Shown here piece by piece: positions 52,183-61,492 of a DNA stretch of 64,000 nucleotides; the first letter of the stretch is position 1; each line of letters begins with the position of its first letter. The DNA comes from Hyphomicrobium_A sp044507625 (GTDB taxonomy: Bacteria; Pseudomonadota; Alphaproteobacteria; Rhizobiales; Hyphomicrobiaceae): positions 248,001 to 312,000 of the forward strand of contig JBIQJE010000003.1 in NCBI GenBank assembly GCA_044507625.1. Direction: 5' to 3'. The position numbers and the translations under genes are program-made. Under the pieces are notes generated by a model that did not search any database, was not told the DNA's origin, and was given only the letters and a program-made list of their open reading frames with translations.

Positions 52183-54942
52183 ATGGATACCGGCGCAAGC
52201 AGCACGACTGAGCAACGCGGAGCCCATGCATGCAGCGCGGAAGAAATTCTCGCCGCCCTTAAAGCCGACGCCGGCGGCCTGAGCTTGCACGAAGCGGAAC
52301 GACGCCTGAAGCGCTTCGGTCCCAACGAGCTGCCGGCGGTGGCCGGACGCCACCCGCTGTTCCGCTTGCTCGCTCAGTTCAACAATGCGCTGATCTACTT
52401 CCTCCTCGCAGGAGCGCTGGCGGCATGGGCGCTCGGCCATCTGATAGATGCATCCGTGATCGTCGTCGTCGTTCTGGTCAACGCCATCGTCGGCTTTATT
52501 CAGGAGGGCAAGGCGGAGAATGCACTGAACGCCATCCGCAACATGATTTCTCCGCGCGCCAACGTCCTGCGGGAGTCCACGCGCCATAACGTGCCCGTCA
52601 ACGAGCTGGTGCCGGGCGATATCGTGCTGCTGGAGGCGGGCGACCGTGTTCCTGCCGATCTGCGGATTCTGCGCGCCCGCGGCCTGCTGATCGACGAAGC
52701 GTTGCTGACCGGGGAGTCGGTGGCAGCCGAAAAGCAAGAGGCGCCGGTCGCCGCGGACGCCGCACTGGGCGACCGGCGGTCCATGGCCCACTCGGGAAGT
52801 CTCGTCGCCGCCGGACAAGGCACCGGCATCGTGGTGGCGACCGCGCTTCGCACGGAGATCGGTCGCATCAGCGCCTTGCTTGGCGAGGTCGAGGAGCTGA
52901 CGACGCCGCTGCTGCGCCAGATCAACCGTTTCGGTCAGCGTTTCACCTGGGTCGCGCTCGTTGGCGCCGCCTTGCTTTTCGCGTTTGCCGTGCTCGCGCG
53001 CGACTTTGCCTGGGACGAAGCGCTCATGGCCGTCGTCGCGCTGGCCGTTGGCATAGTGCCCGAAGGGTTGCCCGCGGTCATCACCATCACGCTCGCTATC
53101 GGGGTACGGCGCATGGCCGCCCGCAATGCCGTGATCCGGCGCCTGCCGGCGGTCGAGACGCTCGGCGCAACCTCCGTCATCTGCTCGGACAAGACGGGCA
53201 CGCTCACGCGGAACGAAATGACCGCGCGGCGTGTCGTTACAGCGCTCGGCGAAACCCGTGTGAGCGGCTCCGGCTATGCGCCGGAGGGCAGCCTGCTCTT
53301 CACCGAAGGTGCCGAAGAAGAAGCGCAGCATAATGCGGCGCTTGCGATCGCGCGTGCGGGCCTTCTGTGCGGAGATGCGCAACTTCGCGAAGCGCACGGC
53401 GTGTGGACATCGCATGGAGATCCGATGGAGAGCGCGCTGGTGGCACTGGCCATCAAGGCCGGGCTCGATGCCCAACCGACACGGGCCGGCTGGCCGCGCG
53501 TGGACGAGATCCCTTTCGATGCGCAGCATCGATTCATGGCGACGCTGAACGATACGCCGGCAGGCGACCGGATCATCTTCGTCAAGGGGGCACCGGAACG
53601 GGTGTTGGAAATGTGCGCCATGCAGGCGCAAGGCCCGAACGATGCACCCATCGACAGCGAGATGTGGGCCGCGCGGATTTCCGCCGCCGCGTCACAAGGC
53701 GAGCGCGTGCTCGGATTCGCCATGAAGCGCGCCGCAGAAAATGGCTCACGCCTGGACTTCGATGACGTCGAAACCGGGCTGGTCTTCCTCGGCATCGTCG
53801 GCTTCATCGATCCGCCACGCGAGGAAGCCGTGGCCGCGATCGCGGAGTGCCGCTCGGCAGGCATCGACGTCAAGATGATCACCGGCGACCACGCCGCGAC
53901 GGCAGCGGCGATCGCCAGGCAGTTGGGCATCGCCGATCGCCTCAACGTGCTCACCGGGCGTGATCTCGACGGCATGTCCGATGCAGCGCTCGATGCCGTC
54001 GTCGAGGCGACCGCGGTGTTCGCGCGCACCAGCCCGGAGCACAAACTGCGCATCGTGCGCGCACTGCAGGCCAAAGGGGCCGTCGTGGCGATGACGGGTG
54101 ACGGGGTTAACGATTCGCCGTCCCTCAAGCAGGCGGATGTCGGTGTCGCCATGGGGCACAAGGGAACGGAGGCCGCCAAGGAAGCATCGCAGATGGTGCT
54201 TCTGGATGACAATTTCGCATCCATCGTCTCCGCCGTACGCGAGGGGCGCACCGTTTACGACAACATCCAGAAGGTAACAGCCTGGACTATCCCGACCAAC
54301 GGCGGCGAGGCGTTGACGGTGATCGCCGCAATCCTGATCGGCTTCACGATGCCGATGACGCCGGCGCAGATCCTGTGGATCAACATGATCCTCACCATCA
54401 CGCTCGGCCTCGTGCTTGCATTCGAGCCGTCGGAGCCCGACGTGATGCGACGTCCACCCCGGCCCGCTGCGGCCGGGCTGCTGTCGCCCTTCCTCCTCTG
54501 GCGCGTGGTGTTCGTGTCGCTGATCTTCGTGGCATCGGCCCTCGCGATATTCTTCTACGCGCTCTATCGCGATCTCGGCGTGGACATGGCCCGCACCATG
54601 GTCGTCAATACCATTGTCGTGCTGGAGATATTCTATCTCTTCAATGTGCGGTATCTGCGCATGACATCCTTCACCTGGAAAGGCGCGCTCGGCACACCGG
54701 CGGTGCTCATCGCCGTCGGTGCAGTGGTGCTCGCGCAGCTCGCATTCACCTATCTGCCCGTGATGCATCAGCTGTTCGCGACCCAGCCTGTAAGCCTGGG
54801 TGACGGCGTGCTCATCATCGGTGTCGGCGTCTTGGCGATGGTCATCCTGGAGGCCGAGAAGCATCTCATGCGGCGCTTGACGATTTTTCAACCGACCGGC
54901 GGAGCGAGTGCGGCATCCAAGGCGCAAAAGCAGTTTGCCTGA
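52183..54942 (+). CDS. Cation-transporting P-type ATPase (P2 type)
   Basis: A 919-residue P-type ATPase with N-terminal cation_ATPase_N domain, actuator with LTGES, phosphorylation site CSDKTGTLTRNE (Asp336), hinge MTGDGVNDSPSLKQ and about ten membrane helices. Helix 4 reads GIVPEGLPAVITITLAIGVR, the P-E-G-L-P pattern of the calcium/SERCA-like P2A group and its bacterial relatives. It would pump Ca2+, Mg2+ or another cation; the ion is not settled by sequence. A good ribosome site (AAAGGAG) is somewhat distant from the ATG. Confidence 0.9.
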   Translation: MDTGASSTTEQRGAHACSAEEILAALKADAGGLSLHEAERRLKRFGPNELPAVAGRHPLFRLLAQFNNALIYFLLAGALAAWALGHLIDASVIVVVVLVNAIVGFIQEGKAENALNAIRNMISPRANVLRESTRHNVPVNELVPGDIVLLEAGDRVPADLRILRARGLLIDEALLTGESVAAEKQEAPVAADAALGDRRSMAHSGSLVAAGQGTGIVVATALRTEIGRISALLGEVEELTTPLLRQINRFGQRFTWVALVGAALLFAFAVLARDFAWDEALMAVVALAVGIVPEGLPAVITITLAIGVRRMAARNAVIRRLPAVETLGATSVICSDKTGTLTRNEMTARRVVTALGETRVSGSGYAPEGSLLFTEGAEEEAQHNAALAIARAGLLCGDAQLREAHGVWTSHGDPMESALVALAIKAGLDAQPTRAGWPRVDEIPFDAQHRFMATLNDTPAGDRIIFVKGAPERVLEMCAMQAQGPNDAPIDSEMWAARISAAASQGERVLGFAMKRAAENGSRLDFDDVETGLVFLGIVGFIDPPREEAVAAIAECRSAGIDVKMITGDHAATAAAIARQLGIADRLNVLTGRDLDGMSDAALDAVVEATAVFARTSPEHKLRIVRALQAKGAVVAMTGDGVNDSPSLKQADVGVAMGHKGTEAAKEASQMVLLDDNFASIVSAVREGRTVYDNIQKVTAWTIPTNGGEALTVIAAILIGFTMPMTPAQILWINMILTITLGLVLAFEPSEPDVMRRPPRPAAAGLLSPFLLWRVVFVSLIFVASALAIFFYALYRDLGVDMARTMVVNTIVVLEIFYLFNVRYLRMTSFTWKGALGTPAVLIAVGAVVLAQLAFTYLPVMHQLFATQPVSLGDGVLIIGVGVLAMVILEAEKHLMRRLTIFQPTGGASAASKAQKQFA

Positions 54943-55068
54943 TGAAAAATTGGAGTTGGCAGTCCAGCTCGACGATTCGGCAAAGAGGGAACGACCGGCT
55001 ACGGCCTCGCCGTTTACCGGGTCGAAGCGGGGCCGATCCCTTCCTCCTCCGGCGCAGAACGGGACCGT

Positions 55069-55929
55069 TCAAGCGGTAATGTTGGCGCTGTCTCCGCCCG
55101 TCACGTCGTATGTGGCGCCCGAAACCATGTAAGCATCGTCGCTGGCCAGAAAGACAACCACGGGAGCGATGGATTCAGGCGGCAGCCAGGGCACGCCGAG
55201 CGGAGATTTCGCAATGAGCTTTTGCTTTGCTTCCGCTTCCAGCTTTTCGAGCGGTTCCGAATTGTTGAGGTCGTCGACCACTTGCGCGTAGCGCTGCCGA
55301 TGCCGCGTGAGCGCCGTGTCGACCAGCCCGGGGATGACTGCGTTGACGGTGATGCCGTACTGCCCGAACTCAAGCGCCGCGGATTTCATCAGGCCGATGA
55401 TGCCCCATTTCGAGGCGGAATAAGCCGCACCGTATTTCGTTCCATGCTGTCCCTGCGTCGACGACGTGAGGATGATGCGTCCGCCGCCGTTCTTGACGAG
55501 GTAAGGCGCGACCGCGCGAATCGCGTTGCAAGTGCCGTTGAGATTGACGTCGATCTGATCGTGCCAGTCGGCATCGTCCATCTCCAGGATCGGCTTGAAA
55601 GCTTGGATCCCCGCATTGGCGAAGAGAATGTCGATCTTGCCGAAGGCATCTGCCGTCCACGTAGCCGCTTCGCGCAGAGCTGCAATATCGCGCTGGTCGA
55701 GTTGTCGCGCCGCCCATGTCCCACCTGCCGCCTCGACAAGCCGCCCCGTCTCAGCCAGATCGGCCGGCGTCGCCGGTGTCACTTCGAGCGTCTTGCTCAC
55801 CGGCCCCGCGATGTCGATTCCGACCACCGTAGCGCCCTCGTGCGCGACGGCGATAGCGCTCGCCCGGCCGATGCCCCGCGCCGCCCCCGTCACGATTGCG
55901 ACTTTGCCATCCAGACGCTTCGATGACAT
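55069..55929 (-). CDS. Short-chain dehydrogenase/reductase
   Basis: A 286-residue SDR with the TGxxxGIG nucleotide site (VAIVTGAARGIGRASAIAVA), the N-A-G motif (FANAGIQ), catalytic Ser in LTSSTQGQ and Tyr/Lys in Y-S-A-S-K (AAYSASKWGIIGLMKSA). The Asp in GIDIAG after beta-2 suggests NAD(H). Substrate unknown. It ends in a typical SDR tail (MVSGATYDVTGGDSAN). Confidence 0.9.
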   Translation of the reverse strand: MSSKRLDGKVAIVTGAARGIGRASAIAVAHEGATVVGIDIAGPVSKTLEVTPATPADLAETGRLVEAAGGTWAARQLDQRDIAALREAATWTADAFGKIDILFANAGIQAFKPILEMDDADWHDQIDVNLNGTCNAIRAVAPYLVKNGGGRIILTSSTQGQHGTKYGAAYSASKWGIIGLMKSAALEFGQYGITVNAVIPGLVDTALTRHRQRYAQVVDDLNNSEPLEKLEAEAKQKLIAKSPLGVPWLPPESIAPVVVFLASDDAYMVSGATYDVTGGDSANITA

Positions 55930-56328
55930 CGGCTGTTCCTTTCAATGGGCGTTGGCACCGTAGACGTTCCGACGTGATAGTGACGAAGAAAAGTTTCCAG
56001 CACTCCCCCATCTAAGAACACGATCGGACGCGTGAGACGGCCACGCGTACGCGTTCCCACCTATCTTGTCGACTCCCGCGCTTCACCTCCCTGTGCCGAG
56101 ACATTGGTACGCAACGCCGCATGGCAAGCGACCAATATCAATCGCGCGAACATCGTGTCGCAGCTTCCTCCGTTGCCTGATTGACCGGGGTTAAGAAGCG
56201 CGGCCCGGCCTCGGACCTACTGTCTCGATTGTGAGTGCTCGTCTTTCGGCCCGTTGAGCTGAATCAACGCCGATGACCGTCGCATGCATCACAATTCGCA
56301 CTGAGCTTGAAGATCCCACGAGGCCGTC
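55930..56328. promoter_or_regulatory. narK upstream region with FNR-type sites
   Basis: A 399-base gap without a gene. TTGAGCTGAATCAA at 56254-56267 matches the FNR/DNR consensus TTGAT-N4-ATCAA at nine of ten positions. A CACAAT hexamer near 56290 would be the -10 box if the site is centred at -41.5. A weaker relative, TTGACCGGGGTTAA, is at 56181-56194. This points to activation under low oxygen or by nitrogen oxides. Confidence 0.7.
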
Positions 56329-57690
56329 ATGCTCAACACGAAGATCGAGGCAGTCCAAGGAAACAATGGCCCTTGGCTCCAGCAGTGGACGCCGGAAGAC
56401 CCGCTTTTCTGGGACACCACGGCCAGGCAGCTGGCTTGGCGAACGCTCGCCATAACGACCGCTAACCTTACCCTCGCGTTTATCGCTTGGTTCGTAGTTT
56501 CCGCGCTGGTGGTGCGTCTTCCCGCTGCCGGCTTCAAGCTCTCGACGACGGAGCTCTTCTGGCTCGCCGCCATGCCCGGGTTGGCCGGCGGCACGCTGCG
56601 CATGGTGCACGCTTTTCTCATCCCGCTGTACGGGACGCGAAACGTCGTTGGCTACGCGACGCTCTCGCTCCTGATTCCCATGGCCGGTTGGTCCTTCGCC
56701 GTCCAGGATCCTTCGACGCCGTATTCGGTGCTGCTCCTTCTCGCATTTCTCGCGGGCTTGGGCGGCGGCAACTTCTCGTCCTTCATGCCCTCGACGAGCC
56801 TCTACTTTCCCAAGCGCTTGCAGGGAACGGCTCTGGCGATCCAGGCGGGCATCGGAAATCTCGGCGTCTCCATCGTGCAATTCGTGACGCCTTGGGTGAT
56901 CGGATTTGCGCTCGCCGGCACGCTCCTCGGGAGCCCGCAGACCGCGACCGGGGCGAATGGCGTGACATCGCAAGTTTGGCTGCAAAACGCTGCCGCGATC
57001 TACGTGCCGTTCATACTCGTCTTCGGTGTCGCTGCGCTTGTGATGCTCAAAAGCGTCCCTGTACGCGCCAACTTCCGCGAGCAGCTCGATATCTTCCGCA
57101 TGAAGCACGGGCTTTTCATGACGTTCCTCTACGTCGCCACCTTCGGCACGTTCTCGGGCCTTGCGGCGACGTTCCCGCTCCTCATCCAGAAGATCTACGG
57201 CGACTTCTCCGGCGCACCCGATCCCTTGGCCTACGCTTTCCTCGGTCCGCTCGTCGGATCCTTGGCGCGCATCTTTGGCGGACCGCTGTCCGACCGAATA
57301 GGTGGTGCCCGCGTCACGCACTGGTCCGCGATCGGCATGTTGGCCTCTGCGATCGCCATCACATTCTTCACCACGCCGACGTCACTCGGAGAATTCCCCT
57401 ACTTCGTGGCGGCGATGCTCTCGCTGTTCCTGTTCGCGGGCGTCGGCAACGCATCGACGTTCAAGCAGATGCCGATGCTGTTTCCGCCGCGGCAGGCGGG
57501 CGGCGTCATTGGATGGACTGCCGCGATCGCCGCCTACGGACCATTCGCCTGCGGACTGATGCTCGGATACGCCTACGACTGGTTCGGCTCCTTCAACGCA
57601 TTCTTCTACTGGGCCGCCATCTTCTACCTCGTCTGCATCATCATAAACTGGTGGTACTACGCGCGCGCCGGAGCCGAGAAACCCTGCTGA
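56329..57690 (+). CDS. narK: Nitrate/nitrite transporter, NarK family
   Basis: A 453-residue major-facilitator with twelve helices. The nitrate signature regions read GGGNFSSFMPSTSLYFPKR and GVGNASTFKQMPMLFPPRQA, with the conserved Arg in each half likely binding nitrate. It is a single-domain NarK, not the NarK1-NarK2 fusion of some relatives. It leads the nar operon, 34 bases before narG, and has an FNR-type site upstream. Confidence 0.93.
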   Translation: MLNTKIEAVQGNNGPWLQQWTPEDPLFWDTTARQLAWRTLAITTANLTLAFIAWFVVSALVVRLPAAGFKLSTTELFWLAAMPGLAGGTLRMVHAFLIPLYGTRNVVGYATLSLLIPMAGWSFAVQDPSTPYSVLLLLAFLAGLGGGNFSSFMPSTSLYFPKRLQGTALAIQAGIGNLGVSIVQFVTPWVIGFALAGTLLGSPQTATGANGVTSQVWLQNAAAIYVPFILVFGVAALVMLKSVPVRANFREQLDIFRMKHGLFMTFLYVATFGTFSGLAATFPLLIQKIYGDFSGAPDPLAYAFLGPLVGSLARIFGGPLSDRIGGARVTHWSAIGMLASAIAITFFTTPTSLGEFPYFVAAMLSLFLFAGVGNASTFKQMPMLFPPRQAGGVIGWTAAIAAYGPFACGLMLGYAYDWFGSFNAFFYWAAIFYLVCIIINWWYYARAGAEKPC

Positions 57691-57724
57691 CGCCGCTCGG
57701 CTACGATCACAATTGGAGAACCTG

Positions 57725-60700
57725 ATGAGCCATTTCCTCGATCGCCTGACGTTCTTCAATCGCGTCGTAGACGACTTCGCCGATGGACATGGGATCGTAA
57801 CGCGCGAGGATCGCCGCTGGGAGGATGGTTACAGAAAGCGCTGGCAGCACGACAAGATCGTGCGCTCCACGCACGGCGTGAACTGCACCGGCTCATGCTC
57901 GTGGAAGATCTACGTCAAGGGCGGGATTGTGACATGGGAGACGCAGCAGACCGACTACCCGCGTACGCGTCCCGAGTTGCCGAACCACGAGCCGCGCGGA
58001 TGCCCGCGCGGCGCGAGTTATTCCTGGTACCTCTATTCCGGCAACCGCACGAAGTATCCTCTCGTGCGTTCCCGCCTGTTGAAGCTGTGGCGCGAGGCGA
58101 GGGCAGTGCGCACGCCCGTCGCAGCCTGGGCCTCGATCGTCGAGACGCCGGAGAAGCGCGCCGCGTATGTCAAGAAGCGCGGCCTCGGCGGCTTCGTCCG
58201 TGCCACGTGGGACGAGGTCACCGAGATCATCGCCGCCGCGAACGCATACACGATCAAGACCTACGGACCCGACCGCGTCTGCGGCTTTTCCCCCATTCCC
58301 GCCATGTCGATGGTGAGCTACGCGGCGGGCTCGCGCTATCTCTCGCTTCTGGGCGGCGCGTGCCTCTCCTTCTACGACTGGTACTGCGACCTGCCGCCGT
58401 CGTCTCCGCAGACGTGGGGTGAGCAGACGGACGTGCCGGAATCCGCCGATTGGTACAACGCGGGTTTCCTCATCCTTTGGGGCTCGAACGTGCCGCAGAC
58501 GCGCACGCCGGACGCCCACTTCTATACCGAGGCGCGTTACCGCGGCGCCAAGAGCGTCGTGATCTGCCCCGACTACTCCGAGGCCTCCAAATTCGCCGAC
58601 CTGTGGATCTCGGTGAAGCAGGGCACCGATTCCGCGCTCGCCATGGCGATGGGTCACGTCATCCTGCGCGAGTTTCACATCGACCGGAAAGTCCCGTACT
58701 TCGAGGATTACATCCGCAAGTACTCGGACATGCCGATGCTCGTCCGCCTGGTGCGTCAAGACGGCAAGCTCATTCCCGACCGCATGCTGCGGGCCTCCGA
58801 CTTTTCCGGTGCTCTCGGTGAGAGCAACAATCCCGAGTGGAAGACGGTCGCCTACGATGAGACGACGGGCGAACTCGTGGCACCCAACGGCTCGGTGGGC
58901 TTCCGCTGGGGCGAGAAGGGAAAGTGGAACCTGGAGGAGAAGGAATCGCACGGTCGCGACACGCGCCTGCGCCTCTCGCTCGGCGGGATCGAGGAAGAGT
59001 TCGCCGACGTGGGCTTCCCTTACTTCGGCAATCTGGAGCACGACCACTTCACCGGCACGGACCACGACAGCATCCTGCTGCGCCGTGTACCGGTGAAAAA
59101 GGTGCAGCTCGCCGAAGGCGAAGCCCTGGTCGCGAGCGTCTACGACCTGTTCCTTGCCAACTATGGCGTCGACCGCGGCTTCGGCGGCGGCAACGTCGCC
59201 AAGTCCTTCGACGAGAACGAGCCCTACACGCCGGCCTGGGCGGAAAAAATCACCGGCGTGCCGCGTGATCAGATCATCACCGTCGCGCGCGAGTTCGCCC
59301 TCAACGCCGAGAAGACGCGCGGCCGCTCAATGGTCATCATCGGCGCGGCGATGAACCACTGGTATCATATGGACATGAACTACCGCGGCGCCATCAACAT
59401 GCTGGTGATGTGCGGTTGCGTCGGGCAGTCGGGCGGCGGCTGGTCGCACTACGTTGGCCAGGAGAAGCTGCGTCCGCAATCGGGATGGCTGCCGCTCGCG
59501 TTTGCGCTCGATTGGGGCCGGCCGCCACGCCAGCAGAATGGGACGTCGTTCTTTTATGCGCACACCGACCAGTGGCGCTATGAGACCCTCAATGTCGGCG
59601 AGATCGTATCGCCCACGGCGCCACCCGGACCGTGGGACGGCGCCATCATCGACTACAACGTGCGTGCCGAGCGCATGGGGTGGCTGCCCTCGACGCCGCA
59701 GCTCGAGACCAATTCGCTGACAATCGCCGCTAGAGCCGCCGCGAACGGGCAGGAGCCGAAGGACTACGTCGCGGCAGCACTCCGCTCGGGCGAATTGAAA
59801 CTCTCATGTGAGGACCCCGACAAACCCGTCAACTGGCCGCGCAATCTGTTCGTCTGGCGCTCCAACCTTCTCGGCTCATCGGGAAAGGGCCATGAGTACT
59901 TTCTTAAGCACCTGCTCGGCACCACGCACGGCGTGATGGGCAAGGACCTCGGTGAGGCCGGGCTCCAGAAGCCGCAGGAGGTGGCTTGGCACGAGGAGGG
60001 CCCGGAAGGAAAGCTCGATCTCCTGGTCACGCTCGACTTCCGCATGTCGACCACCTGCGTCTACTCCGACATCGTGCTGCCCACCGCGACTTGGTACGAA
60101 AAGAACGATCTCAACACATCCGACATGCACCCCTTCATTCACCCGCTGACGGCAGCGGTCGATCCGGTGTGGGAGTGCCGCAGCGACTGGGAGATCTACA
60201 AATCGATCGCCAGGAAGTTCTCCGAGGTCGCCCCCGAAATCCTGGGTATCGAGAAGGACGTGGTGCTCACGCCGATCATGCATGACACCGCGGGCGAGAT
60301 CGCTCAGCCCCTCGATGTGAAGGATTGGAAGAAGGGGGAAATCGACCCCATTCCCGGCAAGACCATGCCGCAGGTTACCGTCGTCGAGCGCGACTATCCC
60401 AATACCTACAAGCGATTCACATCGCTCGGGCCGTTGATGGCGAAGCTCGGCAACGGCGGCAAGGGCATGAGCTGGAACACCGAGCACGAGGTGGACCTGC
60501 TGCGCAAACTCAACGGCGCCGTCACCGAGGAAGGACCGACCAAGGGCGCGCCCCGCATCGACAGCGACATCGATGCCACCGAGGTCCTGCTCACCCTGGC
60601 GCCGGAAACCAACGGCGAGGTCGCGGTGAAGGCGTGGGCATCGCTCGGCACCTTTACCGGACGCGATCACACCCATCTCGCGATCCCGAAGGAGGACGAG

Positions 60701-61492
60701 AAGATCCGCTTCCGCGACGTCGTCTCCCAGCCACGCAAGATCATCTCGTCGCCGATCTGGTCCGGGCTCGAGTCGGAACAGGTTTGCTACAACGCGGGCT
60801 ACACCAACGTTCACGAGTTGATCCCCTGGCGTACCCTCACGGGACGCCAGCAGCTCTATCAGGATCACCTGTGGATGCGCGCCTTCGGTGAAGGCTTCTG
60901 CGTTTACCGGCCGCCGATCGACACCAAAACGGTAAAGCCGGTCATCGACCGCAAGCCGAACGGCAACGCCGCCGTCGTGCTCAACTTCATCACGCCGCAT
61001 CAGAAGTGGGGCATTCACTCCACCTACACGGACAATCTCCTGATGCTGACGCTGTCGCGCGGCGGCCCCATCGTCTGGATCAGCGAAGCCGATGCGAAGA
61101 AGGCCGGCATCGTCGACAATGACTGGATCGAAGCCTTCAACACCAACGGCGCGCTGGTCGCCCGCGCAGTCGTGTCGCAGCGCGTCAAGGAAGGCATGTG
61201 CATGATGTATCACGCGCAGGAGAAGATCGTGAACGTCCCGGGCTCGGAGCAGACCGGCCAGCGCGGGGGCATTCACAACTCTGTGACGCGCGCCGTGTTG
61301 AAGCCCACACACATGATCGGCGGCTACGCCCAGCAGTCGTACGGGTTCAACTACTACGGCACCGTCGGCTCCAACCGCGACGAGTTCGTCATCGTCCGCA
61401 AGATGGCGGAGATCGACTGGCTCGACCGGCCGGCCGCCCAACAGCCGCAGAGACTTCCGGTCACGCCAACGCAGCTGGAGCCAGCAGAATGA
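57725..61492 (+). CDS. narG: Respiratory nitrate reductase alpha subunit
   Basis: A 1255-residue Mo-bisMGD subunit that reduces nitrate to nitrite on the cytoplasmic side. The FS0 cluster ligands are His50, Cys54, Cys58 and Cys93. The Mo-ligand Asp region reads DWYCDLPPSSPQTWGEQTDV. The conserved N-terminal leader without a twin-arginine cleavage site is as in NarG. Start at 57725 follows GGAGAACCTG. Its stop overlaps narH by four bases. Confidence 0.96.
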   Translation: MSHFLDRLTFFNRVVDDFADGHGIVTREDRRWEDGYRKRWQHDKIVRSTHGVNCTGSCSWKIYVKGGIVTWETQQTDYPRTRPELPNHEPRGCPRGASYSWYLYSGNRTKYPLVRSRLLKLWREARAVRTPVAAWASIVETPEKRAAYVKKRGLGGFVRATWDEVTEIIAAANAYTIKTYGPDRVCGFSPIPAMSMVSYAAGSRYLSLLGGACLSFYDWYCDLPPSSPQTWGEQTDVPESADWYNAGFLILWGSNVPQTRTPDAHFYTEARYRGAKSVVICPDYSEASKFADLWISVKQGTDSALAMAMGHVILREFHIDRKVPYFEDYIRKYSDMPMLVRLVRQDGKLIPDRMLRASDFSGALGESNNPEWKTVAYDETTGELVAPNGSVGFRWGEKGKWNLEEKESHGRDTRLRLSLGGIEEEFADVGFPYFGNLEHDHFTGTDHDSILLRRVPVKKVQLAEGEALVASVYDLFLANYGVDRGFGGGNVAKSFDENEPYTPAWAEKITGVPRDQIITVAREFALNAEKTRGRSMVIIGAAMNHWYHMDMNYRGAINMLVMCGCVGQSGGGWSHYVGQEKLRPQSGWLPLAFALDWGRPPRQQNGTSFFYAHTDQWRYETLNVGEIVSPTAPPGPWDGAIIDYNVRAERMGWLPSTPQLETNSLTIAARAAANGQEPKDYVAAALRSGELKLSCEDPDKPVNWPRNLFVWRSNLLGSSGKGHEYFLKHLLGTTHGVMGKDLGEAGLQKPQEVAWHEEGPEGKLDLLVTLDFRMSTTCVYSDIVLPTATWYEKNDLNTSDMHPFIHPLTAAVDPVWECRSDWEIYKSIARKFSEVAPEILGIEKDVVLTPIMHDTAGEIAQPLDVKDWKKGEIDPIPGKTMPQVTVVERDYPNTYKRFTSLGPLMAKLGNGGKGMSWNTEHEVDLLRKLNGAVTEEGPTKGAPRIDSDIDATEVLLTLAPETNGEVAVKAWASLGTFTGRDHTHLAIPKEDEKIRFRDVVSQPRKIISSPIWSGLESEQVCYNAGYTNVHELIPWRTLTGRQQLYQDHLWMRAFGEGFCVYRPPIDTKTVKPVIDRKPNGNAAVVLNFITPHQKWGIHSTYTDNLLMLTLSRGGPIVWISEADAKKAGIVDNDWIEAFNTNGALVARAVVSQRVKEGMCMMYHAQEKIVNVPGSEQTGQRGGIHNSVTRAVLKPTHMIGGYAQQSYGFNYYGTVGSNRDEFVIVRKMAEIDWLDRPAAQQPQRLPVTPTQLEPAE

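Noticed and set aside
59876..61441. A 521-codon minus-strand frame inside narG
   Set aside because: Same reason: an open antisense frame of a conserved gene without ribosome site or domain.
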